Shown piece by piece: positions 42,977 to 54,900 of a stretch of DNA of 64,000 nucleotides. This DNA is from Branchipolynoe longqiensis (Eukaryota > Annelida > Polychaeta > Phyllodocida > Polynoidae). The stretch is taken from assembly GCA_030323885.1 (NCBI GenBank), contig CM059188.1, forward strand, positions 114,432,776 through 114,496,775, given 5' to 3'. The position numbers and the translations under genes were made by a program. Numbering within the stretch: position 1 is the stretch's first letter; each line of letters begins with the position of its first letter. Below the pieces are notes generated by a model. It did no database searches, was not told the DNA's origin, and worked only from the letters and a program-made list of their open reading frames with translations.

Positions 42977-45900
42977 TCAGGCAGAGAAGGGTGACTTTGC
43001 GACATACGTCTGGATGGCATTGGTGAGGATGCACGCTCGATTAGCATCCTCAGCCTTCATCTGACTGATGAGTGATTCGCGTTGCCGGAGCTGGTCCGCC
43101 ATCTGGGAAATCTTGGCGCTTGTTTCATTAGTCAGCTGACGGTGTTTTTCTGTCATCTCTGAAATCACAGGTTAAGTTATCTACGTATTAGGGGTGCGTC
43201 ACAATCATCAAATGCACACAATCATCAAATGCGTCACAATCATCAAATGCACACTAGGAAACCAAACACTGGAAAGTGTAAATCACTACAAATACCTAGG
43301 CCTAGAACTAGATAGCCAGCTAAACTACAATCTGTGTGTAACAAAAATCATACAAAAAGTAAATCACAAACTATGGCTATTTGCTAAACTAAGAAACTAT
43401 ATGACACAAGATATGTCAATAAAAATCTTCAAAGGCATGGTACTCCCCTACTTTGACTATGGGGATGTAATCTACATGGGTGCTAAAAAAGAGATACTTA
43501 AAAAATTGCAGATACTACAAAATAGGGCCCTGAAAATCTGCCTGAAAGTAGACAAACTACACCCCACTTATGACCTACACAAAAGAACTAAAGTAAAGCT
43601 ACTAGAAAACAGAAGGATAATCCACCTAAAAACATTAGCATATGGATATAGCCAAGACATTAAGCATCTAACCCAACCACTAGGGGACACCAGAGCAAGC
43701 AAGGCACCACTACTAAGGCAGACCAGAAGCCAGATCAAAGCCCATGAAAGGAGCACACTGGAAATGGCCGCCAAGGCATGGAATGCGCAAACGGTGAAAG
43801 AAAGACAAATCCCTGACCTAAAAACGTACAAAAAATATTTGTGCAAAATAAAAACTGGGAACCCCAACTGAACTGCACCACAAGGGGGCAGGTGATAGGT
43901 CACGGCCCACCAACTGGACAGCCCAGGGCGGGATAACCGGAAATATAAAAGCCAGATAACATATCCAACAACAATATAAATCATTTCAAATTCAAACAAA
44001 CATAACTCAACCACCTATTACGAACAGGCCTATGGACATGTAAATAAAATAGGCTAGTATAGAATTAAGTAGAAAAAAGCGGAAAACTCTTCCCAAGAAA
44101 ATCCCAAAACACTAACATAGAACCCTAAGAAAACAACTAACATAGTAATAAGAATAGAACAAAAACTCAATGCCAAGAGGGCCCAAAAAAACTAACATAG
44201 GTTACTAAACGCACCAACAGATCTATCTGCTACTGAAATGCAGACAATGAAATAACTTATCAGCAGCTACTGCTTGGTAAGACAACACCAACACTACAGC
44301 TGGCCAGCATTGAAAACAAGCCTGGATACCCGGGCTTACATGCTATGGACAGTATAAATACAGCCTCAATAAAAAATAAAAAAATTTAAAAATCAACATT
44401 TTCATAAGCGCACAGTCCGTACACATGTGAAGATATGGAATTGAAGGCTATTTCAAGGTGGTTTTTAATAGGAATTCAAGACTATTTTCATTTGGATTTA
44501 GTCCGAAATCACCATGGCGATTTCAGACTAATTTAGATCATTGGGGACAGTTTAATGGATTTCAAGACTTTTCGAGGCTAATTACCCAAAATAGGTTCAG
44601 GGCCAAAATAGGTTCAGGCCCTTGAAATGAGGCAAATGAAATTCAAGATCTTTTCAAGACTTTGCAGGCCCCATATGGACTCTGTAAGCATACAAACCAT
44701 AGCTTTGGTGGGGTGGAGTGGGAGTGGGTTTATGCAGTTTGTACACCTATGTAAATGCTGATAATTGTGAAAGACCCCTCAGATACATATAGGAGGTTAA
44801 TTGTAAAATATCAACATTACCTGTTGCCAGGACGTAAAATTCCAACAACCAAAAAACCTTGCTGACGGGTGCTGCGCTCACCTGAGAGTTGCCTTTCCAG
44901 CGTGTTGATTGTGGTGTAGAGTTCGGAATGAGTCTGACGCTCCCCCTCCAGCTTGGTGATGCGCGCTTTCATCTCGATGCGCACCTTGCCCGTCTCAGTG
45001 AGCAGCTCGTTGTCTTTGCCCGCCAGCTCCTGCAACAGTTCAAATTAGCCTTTACGCTTAATTTAAAATTCTCTAAAATATTTCACAGTCGTAGAAAGCG
45101 TACGACGAGGGTCGTGTGGGAGGTGTCGTCAAGTATTACTTCTCACCTAATAAAATGTTGATATTTAAAACGTTGTATTAGATTAGATTAGATTAGAGTG
45201 TTTGAGCTGTATGCTCAGGCCAAGTCGGAGACTCCACCATCAGGGCCCACCACATGTGGTGACGATGCTCTGTTTAGTTTTGTCATGTGCAATAATGAGT
45301 TTGAATCTGCTGGCGTAAGCTGGGTGTATCCAGGAATTATTTTTACGAAGTCTTTAATGTGAATGTGTATTACTGTTTTTTTGCGGAGGGAGGCGGCAGG
45401 GGGGGGGGGGGGGGTGTCTGGAGAAATAGTACGCTTTCTACGACCATGGAAATGTTGAAAACTTCGGATGATCCCTTACACATCTCATTTATGCTTATTA
45501 CCCGCTAACATTTGTTTCTTTTACAGAGAATCGCAGTTTGACTTATTACATTCTAACATTGGCTTGTTTTACACAGAATCACATCTACGCTTAGTACATT
45601 CTAACAGTAACATGGAGGTCAGTCTTAACATTTTGTTAAAGATTTTTCAAGGTTTATAAAAAAATGTCAAGATATATGTATGTATGTTAAAATACGATAC
45701 TGGTCTGTCTACATGGACCCCATTGTTTAGAAAGTCTATATATATATTACCGTATTCTCGTGGGTTAACACCCATGTGTGGGTTAACGCCCACCCCACAT
45801 TTGACCAATATTTCGTAAACGCCCACCCCATAAACGCCCATGTCTGGGTAAACGCCCACCCCCGCACTTCAGTGATTTGCCAATTTAAAGGCCCAGGGCG

Positions 45901-48900
45901 TTAACCCACGAGAATACGGTAATATATATATAACTCAGAACCCATTGGATTATATCCCTTTAACTGCTACTTGACTACATAGCTGCATAAGGCGTGGTTC
46001 TCACGTGCTGCTGGTCCTCAACCTTGTGCTTGAGCCGCTCGACTTCGAGCGCCAGGTTCGAGTTCTTGGTCTGCAGCTCGGTGACGGTGGCTGAGAGGTG
46101 CGTCGTGTGCTGCTGAAGGTCGTCCTTACTTATTTGCAGCAGCCGAATCTTCTCCTCCATCTGTCGGCGCCGCTGGTCCTACAAGGTACCACAAACATGC
46201 CATACATACAGCATAAACAAGTTTAGAGAAATTATTGATAAAGGAAATCAATCCATATGGATTATGACTACGACTGCACAGCGGAAAAAACAAGTGCATG
46301 TACTTAACCGTTATGAGCAGAATAAACAATCACCAAAAAAAAAAAAAAAAAAAAGCCTCGCGCACACGGCCACACTAAGGAGTTTGTACACATGTGAAGA
46401 TATGCAATTCAAGGCTTTTCAAGGCTGTTTTTGATAGGAATTCAAGACTATTTTCATTTGGATTTGAGGAAAAAACAACAATGGCGAATTCTTTGTCAGA
46501 TAGTTATAAAATAGGGAGTTTCCACACAAAATAGCAAGAAAATAGGAATTTTGTATAAGAGCAAATGTACCAAAATAGTGAATAGAGGCCGTCAACTGAG
46601 CAGACACCTCAAAAAGTAGGAAAACAGGAAACAAAGATTGAAGTTGAAATTTTAATGTATGTTATGATCATATTGTTCAAGTCTCATTTTGTTTGTTTAC
46701 CGCATTACCCAGCTTCATAGGCAATCCCCGCTTAGTAGATACTACCTTTTTTATATTTTAAAATCGACATTTCATGACAAAAATATTGCAAAAATGACAT
46801 TCTCAAAACCTGGTTTGTAATAATCCAGAACAAATAATGTGCAGAGCAGAGACAAATTATGGCGCTTCGAAAAAAAAGTAGAAGATGCAATGGGTCAAAA
46901 GATTTAAAACAAAAAAGGAATTAGAAATCTTTTTAAATAGGGCTAAATATGGCCTCATGGAAAAAATAGGAAAAAGTAGGACACTTGACAGCGTGTCATA
47001 ATGTGTTTCTGCAGCTCACCTCCTCCAGCTTGATGTGCTGCTTGGTCATCATGAGGTGTTCTTCGGAGGCCAGCTTCTCTTCCGCTATCTGGTTGCGGAG
47101 ACGTGCCATCTCCTGCTCCTGCTCCATGCGGTGTTGCTCAACCCGAGTAGCGTGCTCCTTCAGCAGATGCTCCGCCTTGTCTGCCTCCTGCCGCACACGC
47201 GTAATCTGCGAGGCAAACAGGGCGATGAGTGAGTAGAAGCTATGCCAAGCTCAGGCCATGTGACTTCCAAGTTCCAGTAGCTAAGGCGCTTAAAGTTCAG
47301 TGTACGTACACATGTGAAGATATGTAATTCAACGCTATTTCAAGGCTGTTTTTGATAGTAATTCAAGACTATTTTCATTTGGATTTCAGGGAGAAAAGAA
47401 ACGATGGCGAATGGTGATTTCAGACTAATTTAAATCACTGGGGACAGTTTAATGGAATTCAAGGCTTTTTAAGATTAATTACCCGAAACAGGTTCAATTC
47501 AAGGCTTTTCAAGGCCTTTAAAAGGGGCAAATGAAGTTAAAGATTTTCCAAGATTTCCAGGCCCCACACGGACCCTGAAAGTTACATAGTCCGATAAAAG
47601 CATCAAATTTACTAAAGCAATATGCCTCCATTTGAAGCTACATGTCCAACCAGATACTGCCAAACTTATTAAGTATTTGCTGTTGCATGGAAGGGCATAC
47701 TGTCAAATTAATACAGTGCTGCCCCACTGGGACACCAGGCTGACAGCCTATTGACCTGATATCCCACTCAGTCACATTATCCTGACACAGAGCCAACCAG
47801 TCCTTGCCCTATCCTAATAATGCCGAGCGCCAGGCTAGGAAGCGACAAGTATCAATTTTTAAGTCATTAGTTTGACTCGACCAGGATTAGAACCCACAAA
47901 CTCATGGGTTCGGATCTCCCGATCTCCCAAAAAAGGAGACGGACGCTCTACTCATTCAGCCACCCCGTCTGGTCTCAATTTAATAGAACTTGTTACATGT
48001 GGAAGCCTATGTGGTCAGCATTTTGACAATTAATCTAGCATGTTTACACTTCTAATATCTCCTAAGTTAGCCTTATTAATGAAAGGTTACTTCAAACTAA
48101 AATTGTTATCACAGAAAATGACAGAAACTCAAAACCCTCGGAGTATGGAACATTAAACAAAATGACGGTTAGATAGATTTACTCGTTCTGAATATTTGGG
48201 AAATATTACTTATGTGTATCTTCTGTATTCACGGATGAAAGTGGCCTTTAACGACAACAAAAAGAAAAAAAGATTTCCATAACTTTGGGGAGTGTCCGGG
48301 TTTTCTTTCACTGAAAATACTTAAAGCGGCATAGTCCGATGAAAACATCAAATGTTCAAAACCAAAATAAATATCTCGATTTGATTGTACACATCTAACT
48401 TAGATACTGGTGCACTTGTTAAACATTTGTCACCACATAGAAGGGAATGCCGAGTCAATTTAATAGAACCTATTACCGCAGAAACCTGTGGTGTGAGTTT
48501 TGGCATGCTTGACAAAATAAATTTGGCATGTTTGCATGTAAAATATCTCAAAATATAGTTATTTAAATTAAAAATTACTTCAAACTAAAGTAAGGTAATT
48601 TATAACAATCATTTTAACATATTTATCTCAGAGAAATTCAAAACCATCGAACTATGCAAATTTAATGCTTGCAAAATGTTTACCGTATTCTTGCTGGTTA
48701 ACACCCATGTATTGGTTAACGCCTACCCCCCACTTGGCCAATATTTCGTAAACACCCATCCCTTAAGTGCCCATGTATTGGTAAACACCCCCGCCCCCAC
48801 TTCAGTGATTTGCCAATTTAAACGCCCTCATTAATACGGTGATTTAAAAATGCCATGAACTTGCCTCTTTGTTTTTCATGTCGTTTGCTTCACGACAGGC

Positions 48901-51900
48901 TTCTTTCGTTTTATGTTTCTCTGCCTCAATTCGCTCTGTAATTGGAGAAAAAAAAGGAAACATGGTCTTTTTTTAAATTCAATGATAAGCGATTAAATTC
49001 CAATGGCTGCAAATTCTAAAGAAACAAGCAATAAAATAATCATAATAAGGATGGTTGGTTGGTTGTCTTGGGTCACCCAATTAGAAGAGCGCAGGCTTCG
49101 CATGCAGAAGGTCAAGAGTTCGAAATCCGGCTTAGTCAAACCACTTACTTTACAAAATTGATACTTGTCGCTGCTAGTTAGCCTGGCGTTCGGCATTACT
49201 AGGACACAGCAAGGACTGGTTAGCTCAGTATCAGGATAATGTGACTGAGAGGGATATCAGGTCATGGTGCCAGCGGCTTGATCTCCCAGTGGGGCAGCAC
49301 AATAATGTCGCCATGAGTGCACAGTCACAAGTCGGTACCCGTCTTGATATGACAATAGATGTTGGTTTTTCTTTTTTTTGGTAAATGAATTTTTGTATTC
49401 ATATATATCTTTTGGCAGTTCCAGAGCAATGGTCTTCCAACCATAAGTGTTATAGGTATATAGGTATTTACACAATTTAAAAATATTACATAGTTTATAT
49501 AGTAAATTGAAGTGTGGAGTAAATTCTTAAATTAAAGTGTACACTTAAAGTGTACTAGGATGTAAAACCCAAACAAACAAACAAAGCCTGCTTGGGATAG
49601 CGTACCTTCACATTGCGAAGCAATGAGCTTGCTGTCAGCTGTGCTGTGGGTTAGCTGCTCCTTGAGCTGATAGATCTGCTCCTGCTGCGCGCGCACCTTG
49701 GCCTCCAGCATGGTGTTCGCTCCGTGAAGGATGAGATTCTGCTCATTCAGGCTCATGATCTCCTTGTTCAACCGACTTTCTGTTACTGTACGGTCCTTCA
49801 GAAGAAAAGAAACACCCTAGCAGCTTAGTGTAAATCATGCAATATTTACCCAGGGTCCGTACATGTGAAGATATGGAATTCAAAGTTATTTCAAGGCTGT
49901 TTTTGATAGGAATTCAGGACTATTTTTATTTGGATTTAGTCCAAAATCCCCATTCAGAATGGCGATTTTGGACTAATTTAGATCAGTGGAGAGTTCAATG
50001 GAATTAAAGGCTTTTCAAGACTAATTACCCAAAATAGGTTAAATTCAAGGCTTTTCAAGGCATTGAAATGGGGCAAATGAAGTTTAAGACTTTTCAAGAC
50101 TTTCCAGGCCCCATACGTCCCTGTTAACCTATCGATACTAATATATATATCGCCAGTTTATTTTTCTCTTGGGCATCTAGTTTCTTATATTAGTGCAGTT
50201 CACTCACAAAATTGGCCACCAGATTCAAGAACATTCTTTGGACAGTTTGATGGAATTAAAGGCTTTTCAAGACTAATTACCTAAAATAGGTTAAATTCAA
50301 GGCTTTTCAAGGCATTGAAATGGGGCAAATGAAGTTTAAGACTTTTCAAGACTTTCCAGGCCCCATACGGTCCCTGTTAACCTATCGATACTAATATATA
50401 TATCGCCAGTTTATTTTTCTCTTGGGCATCTAGTTTCTTTTATTAGTGCAGTTTACTCAGGATCCATACAAAAAATTGGCCACCAGATTCAAGAACATTC
50501 TTTTCAATGAGACACGCAAATAACCAATATAAACTAAATCTCAAAATAAACAAAATTGCATATACTGATGGTATTTCGATGAAGAGGGAGAGGACAGAAC
50601 GCAGCACAGACTGAATGTCCCATCCTGATGCTACGCAGCCATGCTTAAAGGCACTGTTGACAATGTGGAGGCCACAACTGCCAATGTACACAGGGTCGGT
50701 ACACATGTGAAGAAATGGAATTCAAGGCTATTTCAACGCTTTTCAAGGCTGTTTTGGATAGGATTTCAGGACAACAACAAAAAACAATGGCAAATGGCGA
50801 TTTTTGGACAGTTCAATTAAATTCAAGGCTTTTCAAGACTAAATACTCAAAATAGGTTACATTCAAGGCCTTGAAGTGGGACAAATGAAGTTTACATGAC
50901 TTTACATGACTTTCCAGGTCCCTTACACGGCCCGTGTACAGCATCTGGCAACCAAAATCCGGCTTGATTTTGGTTTGCAGTTGCTCGTGAAATGACATCT
51001 TGTTCGATTTAAGAACACAGTTAAATTCAAGAACATTCGAGGGTACTTGAACCAACAATCTAAATTCAAGAACATTCGAGGGTACTTGAACCAACAATCT
51101 AAATTCAAGAACATTCGAGGGTACTTGAACCAACAATCTAAATTCAAGAACATTTGAGGGTACTTGAACCAACAATCTAAATTCAAGAACATTCGAGGGT
51201 ACTTCAACCAACAATCTAAATTCAAGAACATTCGAGGGTACTTCAACCAACAATCTAAATTCAAGAAAATTTGAGGGTACTTGAACCAACGATCTAAATT
51301 CAAGAACATTCGAGGATACTTCAACCAACAATCTAAATTCAAAAACATTCAAGACTTTCGACGACCACAATAGCCGTGCACAATAAACATATTGATGGCA
51401 CTGGTGGCTGCTTTCTGAGAGTGAGGAAGCAGAGTACCTACTATACATAGAAATTATAATTAATTGCCATTTTAATGTGCATCGTTCTCAGAAATGTCCA
51501 AACATGTTACTCCCAGGGTTCGAACCATGAGTGCGCACTGTCACAAATCGATGCCCATCCTAATATGACCTCAGTTGTTGTCAGGACGTAAAGCTCCAAC
51601 AACCACCAACCCCAACCTACCTCACGCTCGCGCCTCAGCTCCCCCTGGTGGAAGTTGGCCATCTCGAGCTGATCGTCGCGTGCCTTCTGCATAAGCGACT
51701 CCAGCTCACTGATCTTTGTCTCAGCCATGACCAGCTCAGAGTCGGCCAGGGATAACCTGCACATAACAACTCGGTTAAGCTAAGATTCCTTATCCGCGGT
51801 ATGCGAATGCGACAAAAGAAATGGAAAAGCATGTAAACGCACGGTGGTGCTTCCATATATTCGGTTGTGAATGTGAATGTGAATGCGAATGCGCGGATGC

Positions 51901-54900
51901 CAAAGTGGATCGCTCAAATGACCGATCGGTACGAATGCGTTTTTGGTGCATTCACATACCGCATACAGTATTTAAACCAAACTTGAAGGGATCCTAGCAA
52001 TTGGCTTCGACTTTGACTTTGCTTTGGCAAACATGTGGGTGCATTATGAATGTAATATACAATGTATGTGGACACTTGGATTATTGTTTTTTTTATATAT
52101 CATCATCATCATCATCATGCTGTCGGTCGCGATGCGACAAAGACTGCTTTCATTACTTGACTGCCGCTCTCCATTTAGCTCTCTGCTGTGAGAGTTGCGT
52201 CCATGAGTCGGTCTTGTACATTTCATGAAAGCTGCCTGCAAAAGTGTTGAAGTGCTGCTGGCTTTTGCAGGTTACCAGCGGCACTCTCTTGGGGAGCAAA
52301 TAGAGGTTTCACACCGGCAAGAACATGTCAAGACAGGCGCAAAACTATTTGTCCCTGCAGTGGCTGGTCGGAAGATGTTGGGAGTTCCATACATCAACCG
52401 CCCTTAATGCTGCCACAGTGACATGGTTTTCTGTTTAGGGTTTGCTCCCTTAGCCTTCAGTTCTGTCAAGGACCTGTACCACAAGGCAGTGGTATAGAAC
52501 TCTGCAAGGCAGGGGCGTCAAACTCCCTGAGGTATTGCTATACCTGCATACCAGCATACCACAGAACCTGTTTATATATATATATAAACAGTATAACCCC
52601 ATTTAACCAAGCTCGGTTAAACCAAATGATAGGTTAATAAAAACTTTTTTTGGCGGCCTGGCAAAATACTACCATTTATCATATAAAAAAGTTGGTGGGG
52701 TCTCCGATGACCTTATAACTAGATGAAAGTTTGGTTTAACCATACCGGAAGTGGCCTGGGGTCCGACAATTTTGTTTGGATTAACCGATAATTTGGATGA
52801 ACCAACTTTTTTTATATGATAAATGGTAGTATTTTGTCGGGCTGCCGAAAAAAGTTTGGATTAACCAATCGTTTGGTTTAACTGAGCTTGGTTTAACGGG
52901 GTTATACTGTATATGGAATCTTAGATTTAGACCTGTTTGTGGACAAGGCTACACCGGGAGTGCACGTGTCAATGTGAATGAATGATGCTCCAGCAGTATA
53001 TCTATGGACAATGAATCTTAAAGTTGCATAGTCCGATTGTTTGTTGTTTTACATCCTAGCAACATCTAAGGTCATATCAGGACGGGTACGGACTTGTGAC
53101 AGTGCACACTCATGACGACTTTATAGTGCTGCCCCACTGGGAAACCAGGCCGCCAGCACCATGACCTGATATCCCACTCAGTCACATTATCCTGACACTG
53201 AGCCAACCAGTCCTTGCCATAATCCTAATAATGCCGAATGCCAGGCTAGGAAGCAACAAGTAGCAATTTTTAAGTCATTGGTTTGACTCGACCAGGATTC
53301 GAACCCACAAACTCATGGGTTCGGATCTTCCGATCTCCCAAAACAGGAGATGGACGCTCTACTCATTCGGCCACCCCGTCCGGTGCATAGTCCGATGAAA
53401 GCATCAAAATCCAAAGAAATGATCTAGATTTAATTCTACATATATTTACTGATGGCCTTATTATTAAGCATTTGTTGCTTCATAGAAGGGAACACTGAGT
53501 CAATTTAATAGAACCTGTTACTGCTGAAGCCTATGGTGTCAAGAGTTTTTATGAGGTTTTATGTGCTTGCCAAAGTTTTGGCACTGCAAATATCTCAGAA
53601 GGTAGTCATTTAAAATAAAAGTTACTGCAAACTATTATCTCCATCACCCTACTATATTTATCTCAGAAACTGATAGAAACTCAAAACCATCGGACTATGC
53701 AACTTTAAGGAGTTCAGCCCATCTCAATTAACTCATATGCCTAAAGTAGATGTATTTCACATATAACCAGTTACTTGTTAAAAAGGACATTGACATTTTC
53801 ACATCAAAATTGTGGAAAATCTTATATCGGGCAATAACCGTTTAATACCAGCCGCCAGACGGGCCATCTCGAGCTGATCGTCGCGTGCCTTCTGCATAAG
53901 CGACTCCAGCTCACTGATCTTTGTCTCAGCCATGGCCAGCTCAGAGTCGGCCAGTGATAACCTGCACATAACAACTCGGTAAAGCTAAGATTCCTTATCC
54001 GCGGTATGCGAATGCGACAAAAGAAACCCACGGCTAACATGGGTAATTTGCAAACGAGGCTGGTCTATTTCCGTCTTCCTCGATCCAGCTGTGACCAACC
54101 CTTCACTTCGCATCGGCGCTCCTTCCTGCACACACTGTTTTCCCCACCCATTCACCCTCCCTCTTACCTGGGGGGGGGGGGGGGGGAGGGCGCTGATCTC
54201 TCCACTCACCACTACCATGCTCCTCGGTCTCCTACTAGACCACACAGACTGCCGGATTCATTGATCCAGACATTGATTAACCAGTTCCTGGGGCCTATTC
54301 GCCCGCTTGCCTCACTCATGCCGACCTCCTGTGGGTTACTGATTACTTTTCGTAATAAATCTCATTTAAATACCTCCTCTCTGTCTCAATCTGTCCGAGT
54401 GTAGCGAATTGTTATGCACTTATAGTGTTCATACCAATTTTGACATATCAAATTCCACAACTTTCCACAACCTTTCAGTGCAAAATTCCAGGACATCTTT
54501 AAAGACATTTATTAAATTAACGTACTCTGAAACACGCCTGTATTCATAGTCGACTCACTGTATAGGATGTGAAGTGTAAATAAGCATAATAAATAACGAA
54601 AGCATGTATAGTTTTAATATAAAAATCAAGAGGCAGGATAACAAACCCACAAAAATCACATTAAATACAAAATATCACAGATTGAAGTTTAGGCTTTAAA
54701 AAAATATCGTCATGATTTTCTATTTTCCAGGATTTTCAAGGACCGTGAGTCAAATTCCAGGACTTCCTAGGCCTGGAATCGTGAATTATCAAATTCCAGG
54801 ACTTTCCAGGTTTTCAAGAACCTGTATGACTGCTGACTTACTTTGCGGCCATGTCGTTAAACTGCGCCTTGCGATCCTCCAGGGCCGTGTGAAGCTGTGT

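Noticed and set aside
50813..51448. 211-codon frame with 13-residue repeats (NVLEFRLLVQVPS)
   Set aside because: It is the 39-bp minisatellite read in frame; a second frame on the same strand is also open, as expected of a period divisible by three.
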